Assembly (NCBI GenBank): GCA_041651175.1 | Contig: JBAZJT010000022.1 | Span: forward strand, 1 to 30,832 | Direction of reading: 5' to 3' | DNA: 30,832 bases | Source: Elusimicrobiales bacterium | GTDB taxonomy: Bacteria > Elusimicrobiota > Elusimicrobia > Elusimicrobiales > Elusimicrobiaceae | Part shown: one piece after another, positions 1 through 7,286 of the stretch | Position numbering within the stretch: position 1 is the stretch's first letter | Layout: every line of letters starts with the position of its first letter | Translations under genes and position numbers: made by a program | Notes under the pieces: model-generated | What the model saw: only the letters and a program-made list of their open reading frames with translations | Told to the model about the DNA's origin: nothing | Database searches by the model: none

Positions 1-74
1 CCATTTCCAGCGTCATGGCTTAGTTTACGAACGACAGAGCGCAAACGGACGATTTCAGCGCGGTTCAGGCTCAT
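1..74 (-). CDS. possible 5' end of an unknown gene, cut by the window edge
   Basis: On the minus strand an ATG at 74-72 opens a frame of 24 codons that runs off the left edge without a stop (begins MSLNRAEIVRLRSVVRKL, basic and likely helical). No Shine-Dalgarno sequence is evident. I do not recognise the product. The stretch is less GC-rich than the genes to its right, so it may belong to a different kind of locus. It could also be non-coding; 24 codons are too few to decide. Confidence 0.3.
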   Translation of the reverse strand, partial: MSLNRAEIVRLRSVVRKLSHDAGN

Positions 75-119
75 CTTGTGTTGGAAACGAGCATTCCTTC
101 AGGCTCATCTTGCATTGGA
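64..119. repeat. short direct repeat, two 22-bp copies 12 bp apart
   Basis: The 22-bp unit at 64-85 recurs at 98-119 with two mismatches. Both share TTCAGGCTCATCTTG followed by TTGGA. On the minus strand each copy carries an ATG followed by AGCCTGAA, so the possible start region of the leftmost frame is duplicated. The upstream copy leads quickly to a stop. Function unknown. Confidence 0.6.
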
Positions 120-152
120 TAATTCTCCGGATTTCGCGCGGGCGCGGAAAAC

Positions 153-161
153 TGATATATT
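153..161 (+). promoter_or_regulatory. extended -10 promoter directly upstream of rmlC
   Basis: TG at 153-154, one base, then TATATT at 156-161 match an extended -10 element. Only nine bases separate it from the rmlC ATG at 171, and there is no Shine-Dalgarno sequence. Transcription would begin at or within a few bases of the start codon. The -35 region is weak, as is common with extended -10 promoters. Confidence 0.45.
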
Positions 162-170
162 ACGTCTGAT

Positions 171-725
171 ATGCCTTTTGAGTTCACAAAACTGGATATA
201 GGCGGGCTTGTTCTGATAACGCCCGGAATATTTGCGGACCCGCGCGGTTTTTTTCTGGAAAGCTATGCCGCCGCCGCTTTCGGCGCGGAGGGGATGCCGG
301 TTTTCGTGCAGGACAATATAAGCCGCTCCGCGCGCGGAGTGATACGAGGGCTGCATTTCCAGAAAAATCCGGCGGCGCAGGGCAAGCTGGTGCAATGCCT
401 TGACGGGCAGATACTGGATGTTGCGGTTGATATAAGGAAAGGCTCGCCCTGGCATGGCCGCTGGGCGGCGCAACTGCTGGATTCTGAAAGCAGGCGGCAG
501 CTTTATATCCCGCCGGGATTTGCGCACGGTTTTTCGGTGCTTAGCGAAAGCGCGCTGGTCATGTACAAGGTAACCTCCCCCTACAGCCCCAAAAACGACG
601 CCGGCATAAAATGGGACGATGCCCCTCTCGGCATAGACTGGCGGGTTGAAAAGCCCGTTGTCTCCGCCAAGGATGCGGCGCTGCCGCCGTTTGCGGGCTG
701 CGGCTCCAATTTCATCTATGAGTGA
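171..725 (+). CDS. rfbC: dTDP-4-dehydrorhamnose 3,5-epimerase
   Basis: RmlC epimerises dTDP-4-keto-6-deoxyglucose at C3 and C5, the third step of cytoplasmic dTDP-L-rhamnose synthesis. At 184 aa it has the normal family length. Family motifs are all visible: RGLHFQ (59-64) with catalytic His62, QGKLV (70-74), DVAVDIRKGSP (83-93), IPPGFAHGF (113-121) and YKVTSPYSP with Tyr132 in the catalytic tyrosine position. The ATG at 171 fits the family N-terminus; it has no ribosome-binding site but a -10 element just upstream, suggesting a leaderless message. The gene overlaps the next one by 8 bp. Its pathway partner rmlA lies about 23 kb away; rmlB and rmlD are not in the window. Confidence 0.95.
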   Translation: MPFEFTKLDIGGLVLITPGIFADPRGFFLESYAAAAFGAEGMPVFVQDNISRSARGVIRGLHFQKNPAAQGKLVQCLDGQILDVAVDIRKGSPWHGRWAAQLLDSESRRQLYIPPGFAHGFSVLSESALVMYKVTSPYSPKNDAGIKWDDAPLGIDWRVEKPVVSAKDAALPPFAGCGSNFIYE

Positions 726-3411
726 AGAACAATGCGCCCGCCCCGACCCGGACGAACTGCTTAAATCCCTCTCCCAGATACAGGACAGGGAAAAGGGCGG
801 CAAGCTGAAAATTTTCATGGGCATGTCCGCAGGCGCGGGCAAGACCTACGCCATGCTGGAAGCGGCGCAGGCGCTTATAAAGGACGGGGCAACGGTAATC
901 GCCGGCGTGATTGAAACCCACGGGCGCGAGGAAACCCGGAAACTGCTGGAAGCGGTTCCCTCCATCCCCCCCCGCAAAATAATATACCGCGACAGGGAGT
1001 TTAGCGAGCTGGACCTGGACACGCTTCTGGCGCGCAAGCCCGAATACGCGCTTGTGGACGAGCTGGCCCACACCAATATCCCCGGCTCCCGCCACGAGAA
1101 GCGCTGGCAGGACATCGCCGAGCTGCTGGACCACGGGATAAACGTTCTCACCACCCTCAACATACAGCATGTGGAAAGCCGCAAGGAGGAGGTGGAGCTT
1201 GTAACCGGCGCCCCCGTGCGCGAGACCGTGCCGGATTCCGTCATAGAGCGCGCCGAGCAGATAGAGCTTGTGGACATCCCCCCCGAAACGTTGCTGGAGC
1301 GGCTGGCCGAGGGGAAGGTGTACGTGCCGGAGCAGTCCGCCCTGGCGGCGGCCAATTTTTTCAGGCAGGACAGGCTTACCGCGCTGCGCGAAATCGCGCT
1401 GCGCTTTGCCGGCGACGTGGTGGGAAACGACCTGCGGGAGCTTTCCGCCGGCGGGCATGCCGCCTGGCCGGTGGGCGAGCGGGTGATGGTGGCCGTCAGC
1501 CACAGCCCGCATTCACGCCGGCTGATACGCGCGGCGCGCAAGCTGGCCTTCACCGCCGAAAGCGACTGGCTGGCGCTGCATGTGGACACGGGAGCCGCCC
1601 TGTCCGCGCGGGACAAGACGAGGCTTGTGGAAAACCTCTCGCTTGCCAGGACGCTGGGCGCCTCCGTAATCACCACCACCGACACCGACATGGTGGGCGC
1701 GGTGGCCCGCGTGGCCGCGCAGCACGGCGTAACGCGGCTTCTTATAGGCAGGCCGCAGGGCGGCTTCCTGGCCAACTGGCTGGGGCCGTCGTTTCTGGAC
1801 AAGCTGATAGCCGGCACCGATATAGACATCCACATACTGCACGAGCGGCAGCTTTCCCCCGCGCTCAAGGAAAAGGCGCATTTTGCGCTGCCGGCGATGG
1901 CGGGCGCCGGGCCGTACCTGGCGGTAACCGCGCTTGTAACGGCGGTTACGGCAGCGGGCGTGGTAGCGGAAGATGTGATAGGCTATCAGTCCGTTGGATT
2001 TGCCTATCTGCTGGCGGTGCTGGCGACCGGCGCATTTTCCACGCTGGGGCCGATAATGCTGTGCGCCGCGGCCAGCGCGCTGGCATGGGATTTTTTCTTT
2101 ATCACTCCGCGCTACACGTTCTCCATAACCCGGGCGGAAGACCTTTTCATGTGCGTTGCCTATGTGCTGGTGGCCGCAATCACCGGCGCGATGAGCCACA
2201 GGCTGATGAAAAACCACCAGCTTCTCATGCTTAAGGAGAAAACCGCCTCCGCCATGCTGGAGACGCTGGCGCAGTTCGCCTTCCGCCCGCAGCGCGGGCA
2301 ATGCCTGGAGGCGGTGCTTTCCAAAATGCGCGTTTTTTTTGACGGTTCGTTTGAACTGGTGTTTGACAAGGGCCGGGGCGATTACGAGACATTTTCGGCC
2401 ACGCCGGTGCGCTGGCTGTCCGACGCGCACGAGTGGGCCGCCGCCAAATGGGTAATGGCAAACGGGCGGGAGGCCGGCTGGAGCACGGACACGCTGTCCT
2501 CCTCGCAGGCCCTTTATATCCCGCTGGCCGCGCGCGGGAAAACGATGGGCGCGCTGTCGTACCTGCCGGCAAATCCGGGCGCGCCGCTGTCCGAGGAGGC
2601 CAAAAGCCTGCTTGTGGCGCTGTGTTCGCAAACCGCGCTTTACCTGGAGCAGGAGCTTTACCGCGAGCAGGCCAGGGCTTCGGAGGAGATTGACCGCTCC
2701 GAAAAGCTGCACCAGGCCATACTGGACAGCGTCTCCAGCGAGATAAAAACGCCCGCCGCCGCAATCAGCGCCCTTGCGTCCGCGCTGGAAGACGGCAAAA
2801 CCGCCTGCGACGAAAAATCGCGCGGCGCGATACTCTCCGAGCTTGCCGCGGCTGCGGAACGGCTGAACCGCGAGGTCAACAACATCCTTGACATGGCAAA
2901 GCTGGCATCGGGCGCGGCGGAACTTAAAAAAGAGCGTTTTGACATCCGCAGGCTGGTCGGAAGCTGCATGGAAAGGCTGGGGAAACAGCGCCGCGAACGC
3001 GATATTGAAATCAGAATAGAAGACGGCCTGCCCCCTCTCAACGCGGATTACAATCTTATTGAGCAGGCGCTGGGCAACATGCTCTCCAATGCGCTGGCGC
3101 ACACGCCGCAGGGCGCCAGGATAGAACTGTCCGCCGCCAGGAGAGACGGCGGAATCGCGCTTTCGGTTTCGGACAGCGGGCAGGGCATACCACAGCAGTA
3201 TCTGGGCAGGGTTTTTGACAGGTTCTTCCGCGTCCCCGGCACCGCCTCCGGCGGGGCGGGGCTGGGGCTGGCTATTGTAAAGGCGGTGGCGGAACTGCAC
3301 GGCGGCAGCATAGCCGCCGGCAACCGGCAGGGCGGCGGCGCGGAATTTTCCATAATACTGCCGGACGAAGCCGCCCCCGCGCCGGAAGACGAAACATCCT
3401 CAGGCGGCTGA
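718..3411 (+). CDS. kdpD: KdpD-like sensor kinase lacking the phospho-acceptor histidine
   Basis: The protein has 897 aa and the full KdpD architecture. The N-terminal KdpD domain carries Walker A (GMSAGAGKT, 35-43) and VDELAHTN (113-120). Then follow a universal-stress-protein-like domain (about 250-370), four membrane segments (about 400-500), a GAF-like region, and a C-terminal HisKA/HATPase pair. KdpD senses potassium or turgor and phosphorylates KdpE to induce the kdpFABC potassium pump. Here the H-box reads SVSSEIKTP where the family has S-H-D-L-R-T-P, so the histidine (E. coli His673) is Ser674. The N, G1 (DSGQGIP), F (FDRFF) and G2 (GAGLGLAIV) boxes are intact. The start was taken at 718, overlapping rmlC, because it gives the family length. 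No kdpE or kdpFABC is nearby. It may be an ATP-binding sensor that signals without histidine phosphorylation. Confidence 0.9.
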   Translation: MSEEQCARPDPDELLKSLSQIQDREKGGKLKIFMGMSAGAGKTYAMLEAAQALIKDGATVIAGVIETHGREETRKLLEAVPSIPPRKIIYRDREFSELDLDTLLARKPEYALVDELAHTNIPGSRHEKRWQDIAELLDHGINVLTTLNIQHVESRKEEVELVTGAPVRETVPDSVIERAEQIELVDIPPETLLERLAEGKVYVPEQSALAAANFFRQDRLTALREIALRFAGDVVGNDLRELSAGGHAAWPVGERVMVAVSHSPHSRRLIRAARKLAFTAESDWLALHVDTGAALSARDKTRLVENLSLARTLGASVITTTDTDMVGAVARVAAQHGVTRLLIGRPQGGFLANWLGPSFLDKLIAGTDIDIHILHERQLSPALKEKAHFALPAMAGAGPYLAVTALVTAVTAAGVVAEDVIGYQSVGFAYLLAVLATGAFSTLGPIMLCAAASALAWDFFFITPRYTFSITRAEDLFMCVAYVLVAAITGAMSHRLMKNHQLLMLKEKTASAMLETLAQFAFRPQRGQCLEAVLSKMRVFFDGSFELVFDKGRGDYETFSATPVRWLSDAHEWAAAKWVMANGREAGWSTDTLSSSQALYIPLAARGKTMGALSYLPANPGAPLSEEAKSLLVALCSQTALYLEQELYREQARASEEIDRSEKLHQAILDSVSSEIKTPAAAISALASALEDGKTACDEKSRGAILSELAAAAERLNREVNNILDMAKLASGAAELKKERFDIRRLVGSCMERLGKQRRERDIEIRIEDGLPPLNADYNLIEQALGNMLSNALAHTPQGARIELSAARRDGGIALSVSDSGQGIPQQYLGRVFDRFFRVPGTASGGAGLGLAIVKAVAELHGGSIAAGNRQGGGAEFSIILPDEAAPAPEDETSSGG

Positions 3412-4725
3412 GCCGCCGCCCAGTTTTTTGAATTCCTTGCGCTCCTGGAGCGTGCCGTTTATGTAGGTCTCCTCGTACATCGGATGGCCGGTGTCGTAGA
3501 AGAATTTGCGAATTCCGTCGCGCCGGCCGCTTTTGTAATGCTCCAGCATTCTCATCTGTCCGGTGGGATAATAATCCTTGCGCTCGCCTTCCAGAACTCC
3601 GTCGGCGTAATTCTCCTCGTCCCAGATACGGCCCGTGTCGTAATAGCGGCGGCGCAGGCCGTTAAGCCTGTCGCCCGTGTAATTTTCCTCCGCGCTGGGA
3701 ACGCCGTTTTCGTAAAACGATTTGCGCAGCCCCTCCAGCTTGCCAACTGAATAATGCTCCTCCAGGCTGGGCCTGCCGTTAGGGTAATGGGTTTTGCGCT
3801 CGCCGTCCAGCTTGTCGTTTTTGAAGACGGCTTCCTCCTCGAACACCTTGTCTTTGAAATAGTTGTGTATTCTGACAATGCCGTTGAGCCGCCCGCCGGA
3901 GAATGTTTCCTCGGCCCAGAGGCGGCCCAGCTCGTCGTATTTTTTACGTATGCCGTTTAGGGCCCCGTCCCTGTAATTCTCCTCCAGCTTGAGCTTGCCG
4001 CTGCGGTAATACTCGCGCACCAGGCCGTCGGGGATGGCGCCCACTATCTCGGACACAGTGCCGGTTTTGTTGAGCAGCTCGCGCGCTATCTCGGTATTGT
4101 CCTTTAGGTAAATGCGCATGGTGTCGCTGGCCTTGCGCACAAGGCCTTCCGGCTGGGGCGACGCGGCGGAGAGAGCCTGCTCTGCCGCCTGTTCCGGCGT
4201 CGGCGGAGCAAATTGCGGCTCCGGCGCGGGCGCGGCATGCGCCGATTCCGGCGCGGGGGACCCGTCCGCGCCCTGGCGCAGGGACTGGGAGGGCGAATAC
4301 TCCGTCCTGGACATGAAGCGGTCTTCCGCGAAATCGTCCACCAGCCGCACGCCGCCGCCGGGATAATATTCCTTGGTTTTCCCCGCCAGCCGCCCGTTCT
4401 TGTAATTTTCCTCCGCGCGCAGCGCGCCGGAAGGGTAATAAAGCTCGCGCCGCCCCTGCAAAACCCCCTGGGAATATATCTCGCTGGCCAGGCAGACTCC
4501 TGTTTCCGTGTCAAAAATTTTGGCCTTGCCGTCCTCCAGCCCGTTTACGCGGTCAAACACGCGCAGGCGCGCGCTGTGATGCTCGGCAATTGTCCCGTCC
4601 GGTATTTCGCCGCGCTTTTGCAGAACATTGCCTCGGCTGTCCAGCAGTTCCTCGGCGATTTTTACCGCGCTGTAATAAACTCTCTTGCGGCCCGCGATTA
4701 TGCAAACGGTTTCGGTAGACGGCAT
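3400..4725 (-). CDS. MORN-variant repeat protein
   Basis: A 441-aa protein built of about twelve MORN_2-type repeats, each roughly 23 residues with a G-x-R-K-x-Y-Y / E-E-N-Y-x-x-G pattern. About four lie in the N-terminal third and eight in the C-terminal half. A Pro/Ala/Glu-rich linker separates the blocks. No signal peptide or membrane segment is seen, so it is probably cytoplasmic. Such repeats usually serve as binding scaffolds, and the exact role is unknown. The start at 4725 was chosen over an upstream in-frame ATG because GGAGG lies five bases before it (4735-4731) and a promoter lies just beyond. It is transcribed alone, convergent with kdpD and divergent from the clostripain gene. 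Confidence 0.8.
   Translation of the reverse strand: MPSTETVCIIAGRKRVYYSAVKIAEELLDSRGNVLQKRGEIPDGTIAEHHSARLRVFDRVNGLEDGKAKIFDTETGVCLASEIYSQGVLQGRRELYYPSGALRAEENYKNGRLAGKTKEYYPGGGVRLVDDFAEDRFMSRTEYSPSQSLRQGADGSPAPESAHAAPAPEPQFAPPTPEQAAEQALSAASPQPEGLVRKASDTMRIYLKDNTEIARELLNKTGTVSEIVGAIPDGLVREYYRSGKLKLEENYRDGALNGIRKKYDELGRLWAEETFSGGRLNGIVRIHNYFKDKVFEEEAVFKNDKLDGERKTHYPNGRPSLEEHYSVGKLEGLRKSFYENGVPSAEENYTGDRLNGLRRRYYDTGRIWDEENYADGVLEGERKDYYPTGQMRMLEHYKSGRRDGIRKFFYDTGHPMYEETYINGTLQERKEFKKLGGGSAA
3403..3429 (+). terminator. hairpin at the kdpD / MORN-protein convergence
   Basis: A GGCGGC/GCCGCC stem (3403-3408 with 3412-3417) has the kdpD stop codon as its 3-base loop. Six T residues follow at 3424-3429 after a short gap. 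The two convergent genes overlap by 12 bp here. A short stem and offset T-run make this a moderate terminator for the plus strand. Confidence 0.5.
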
Positions 4726-4781
4726 GGCATCCTCCGCCCGCGGACGGCGCATCGCTGCAACTTTGTCCGGCGGGCAACGCA

Positions 4782-4811
4782 ATTATAGGACTTTGCCGTC
4801 ATTGCGCGCAA
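4782..4811 (-). promoter_or_regulatory. sigma70-type promoter of the MORN-repeat gene
   Basis: On the minus strand TTGCGC (4811-4806) and a perfect TATAAT (4787-4782) are separated by 18 bp. The start codon lies about 57 bp downstream, with GGAGG before it. Part of the -35 side lies in the gap shared with the divergent clostripain gene. Confidence 0.5.
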
Positions 4812-4862
4812 CGCCGCAAATTGATAGGTTAATCCCGTAGTGATTTCATTCTGGAGGAGAAC

Positions 4863-6131
4863 ATGCCGCTTAAAAAGCTAGCCCTGCTTCTGGCGATTGC
4901 GTCGTTTCCGGCCTGCGCCGTCGCGGGAGCCGTAAGTTTCGACCAGCCCGGACAAAGCCTGAAAAATGCCGCGAGAGCGGATTCCGTGATATCCGCCGAA
5001 ACACCCGCCGCGACCGCGGCGCCGGCCAAATCCGCTGATGACGCCGAAAAAGCCGCGGACTGGACCATAATGGTGTTCGTAAACGGCAAGAACAACCTGG
5101 AGCCGTACGCCTTCACAAACATCTATCAGATGGAGAGAATAGGCTCCAACAACAAGGTCAAAGTCGTGGTGGAATTCGGGCGCACCGCCAAAAATTCCTC
5201 AAACGACGGCGCCTGGAAAGGCTGCCGCCGCTACCTGATGCAGAAAGCCGACGACACTAACGCCATCTCCTCCCCCGTTCTGGACCAGACCGACAAATGC
5301 GACATGGGCGACTACAACCGCGCCATAGACTTCGGCAAATGGGCGATGGCGAAATACCCCGCCAAGCATTACATGTACGTGCTGTGGAATCACGGCTCCG
5401 GCTGGAAAAAAGCCTCCGGCGCGGACAAGGGCATTTCCTATGACGACGAGACCGGGCACCACATAACCACCCCGCAAATGGGCCAGATTCTGAAGGCGCT
5501 GGGCCATGTGGACGTCTACGGCTCCGACGCCTGCCTCATGCAGATGGCCGAAGTCTCCTACGAAATCAAGGATTATACCGAGTACATTGTGGGCTCCGAG
5601 GAAACCGAACCCGCAGACGGCTACACCTACGACGCGATGCTAAAGGCCATAAACGGCTCCGACCTCATGCCCGAATCGGTCGCCAAGGCTACGGTGGACA
5701 GCTATTCCGACCATTACGGTTCCAGAGGTTCCACTCAATCCTCGCTGAAGTCGGCTGCGCTGCCGGAATTCGTGAGCCTGCTGGATTCGTTTACCGCCGC
5801 GGTCATCTCCGCAGGGGACAAGGATTCCGCCAAAGCCGCCAGAAGCGCCGCCCGGAACTTTGCCTACGCGGATAACAAGGACCTATACGACTTCGTTACC
5901 ATACTGCTCAAATCCGCAAAGAGCCAGGAAGTCATCGGAGCGGGCAAGGCTTTGCTTGGCCACATGGACAAGGAGCTTATCGCCTGGAACCGCTATACCG
6001 GCGATTACAGCAAGGCGCACGGCCTGGCGATATATCTGCCGTCCTATTCCATAGGCGCCGGTTACGGCGACCTGGCATTTACAAAAGACAGCCGCTGGCA
6101 GGACTTCATCCGCTGGCTAAACGGCAACTAA
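4863..6131 (+). CDS. secreted clostripain-family (C11) cysteine protease
   Basis: Clostripain-type peptidases (clan CD, which also holds gingipains and caspases) cleave after basic residues using a His/Cys dyad. The 422-aa product starts with a signal peptide (about 1-22, cleavage near AVA-GA), then an Ala-rich spacer and the peptidase domain from about residue 67 (DWTIMVFVNGKNNLE). His177 in YVLWNHGSGW and Cys224 in DVYGSDACLMQMAE fit the catalytic pair. GSEETEP follows, as in the family. The start is supported by GGAGGAG about six bases upstream. No C-terminal sorting domain is visible, so export is probably by the Sec route alone. The gene stands alone and ends in a strong terminator. Confidence 0.9.
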   Translation: MPLKKLALLLAIASFPACAVAGAVSFDQPGQSLKNAARADSVISAETPAATAAPAKSADDAEKAADWTIMVFVNGKNNLEPYAFTNIYQMERIGSNNKVKVVVEFGRTAKNSSNDGAWKGCRRYLMQKADDTNAISSPVLDQTDKCDMGDYNRAIDFGKWAMAKYPAKHYMYVLWNHGSGWKKASGADKGISYDDETGHHITTPQMGQILKALGHVDVYGSDACLMQMAEVSYEIKDYTEYIVGSEETEPADGYTYDAMLKAINGSDLMPESVAKATVDSYSDHYGSRGSTQSSLKSAALPEFVSLLDSFTAAVISAGDKDSAKAARSAARNFAYADNKDLYDFVTILLKSAKSQEVIGAGKALLGHMDKELIAWNRYTGDYSKAHGLAIYLPSYSIGAGYGDLAFTKDSRWQDFIRWLNGN

Positions 6132-6143
6132 CCAGTTCCGCGC

Positions 6144-6181
6144 AAAGCCCCCGCGCGCCTTTCGGCGCGCGGGGGCTTTTT
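6144..6181 (+). terminator. strong rho-independent terminator after the clostripain gene
   Basis: GCCCCCGCGCGCC (6147-6159) pairs perfectly with GGCGCGCGGGGGC (6164-6176) around a 4-base TTTC loop, followed by a run of T. Flanking AAA/TTT extends the pairing to 16 bp. Confidence 0.93.
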
Positions 6182-6193
6182 CATGCGCATAAA

Positions 6194-6215
6194 CCCGGAA
6201 ATTGCAGCCGGGGAA
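6194..6215. repeat. half copy of the intergenic palindromic repeat family
   Basis: ACCCGGAAATTGCAG (from 6193) is identical to the bottom strand of the right arm of the palindrome at 21961-22037, and a GAACCG-like stretch continues the match. No clear partner arm is seen, so this is a half or decayed copy. It lies between the convergent clostripain and nadK genes. Nothing else is recognised in 6182-6289. Confidence 0.45.
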
Positions 6216-6289
6216 CCGAGGCAGCAGACGGCGAGGACAGTCCGGCACAGAGCTTGACGAGCAGCCCAAAAGCTTATCCGCAAACAAGT

Positions 6290-7129
6290 CTATTCGCCCC
6301 AGTTCAGCTTGCGGCTCAGAACGCTGAAATAATCGTAATCAGCCGGGACGATAAGCCTGGCCTTGCGGCGGCATTTGCCTATCCGCGCCTCGTCGCCGGG
6401 CGCAAGGCTGATGTTGAGCTGGCCGTCCATGCTCAGAATCGCGCCATCTCCGAAGGAGGCGCCGTGACCGCCGGAGCAGGAAAGCGCAATCTCCGTGCCG
6501 GCGCAAAGCACAAGCGGCCGCTGTGCCAGCGTGTGCGGGCAGATTGGCGAGAGGATGTATATGTCAAGAGAAGGATGCGCTATCGGCCCGCCGGCGGCAA
6601 GCGAATAGGCGGTGGAGCCGCTGGGCGTGGAGATGATAAGCCCGTCGCCGAAATAGCTTTTCAGGAATTTGCCGCCGTAGCGCGCGTTCACGTAAAACGC
6701 GCGCGGCGAGGCGGATTTCACCACGCAGTCGTTGAAGGCGGTATGCGGTCCGGAGACGGCGCGCCCTTTCCGCAGCACATGCGCCTCCAGCATGAGCCGC
6801 TCCTGAATCTGGCAGTTGCCGGAGAGTATTTCGCCAAGCCTTGCCTCAAAGCCGCGCGCCTCCATCCCGCTTAAAAAGCCCAACGTGCCGGAATTGACGC
6901 CCAGTATTGGCGCGCCGCGCCCCGCCAGTTCCCGCGCGGCGGCCAGCACGGTTCCGTCGCCGCCCAGCGCGATGACCAGGTCGGCCCCGCTGCGGGCAAG
7001 GCCGCTTTCCGCGAAAAACGCGCGCGCGCCGCGCCGCCGGACAAATCCGGCCACCAGCGCGGCACGACGCGCGCACGCCGGTTTGTGGGGATTGAAAAAT
7101 ACCGCCACGTTTTTGAATTTGAGAGCCAT
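6290..7129 (-). CDS. nadK: NAD kinase
   Basis: NadK phosphorylates NAD to NADP in the cytoplasm, the sole route to NADP. At 279 aa it is of normal length. The signature GGDGT (56-60) follows a short Rossmann-like N-terminus. NSGTLGFLS (79-87), the ND pair at 133-134, and GDGLIISTPSGSTAYSLAAG (161-180) complete the active site. SPICPHTLAQRPLVL is typical of the C-terminal sheet domain. The ATG at 7129 matches the family start; it lacks a good ribosome-binding site and has a -10-like sequence close upstream. It is divergent from sprA and convergent with the clostripain gene. Confidence 0.95.
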   Translation of the reverse strand: MALKFKNVAVFFNPHKPACARRAALVAGFVRRRGARAFFAESGLARSGADLVIALGGDGTVLAAARELAGRGAPILGVNSGTLGFLSGMEARGFEARLGEILSGNCQIQERLMLEAHVLRKGRAVSGPHTAFNDCVVKSASPRAFYVNARYGGKFLKSYFGDGLIISTPSGSTAYSLAAGGPIAHPSLDIYILSPICPHTLAQRPLVLCAGTEIALSCSGGHGASFGDGAILSMDGQLNISLAPGDEARIGKCRRKARLIVPADYDYFSVLSRKLNWGE

Positions 7130-7217
7130 ATTCCGTTAAAGTATTACATTTTGGGGAACGTTTACAACGCCCAAGTTATGTATACTTTTCACGAGAATAG
7201 GTCTGCTCCCGGACAAG
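7130..7217. promoter_or_regulatory. divergent promoter region between nadK and sprA
   Basis: Facing sprA, TATACT lies at 7181-7186, with TTTACA at 7161-7166 a rather short 14 bp upstream. Facing nadK, the minus strand reads TTGTAA, about 15 bp, then TAATAC, which ends 11 bases from the nadK ATG. The stretch is AT-rich against its surroundings. The individual boxes are imperfect. Confidence 0.35.
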
Positions 7218-7286
7218 GTGTATTCGGGAGCAAGCCTAAACGGGGCCGTTCCGCCGGATATCCGGGGCGGCCCGCAGAGGTCTGGC

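Noticed and set aside
1513..3300. 595-aa frame opposite kdpD
   Set aside because: Antisense shadow of a full-length KdpD; no motif recognised.
3470..4100. regularly spaced DNA repeats resembling an array
   Set aside because: They are codon-level echoes of the MORN protein repeats, diverged and without spacer structure; not CRISPR.
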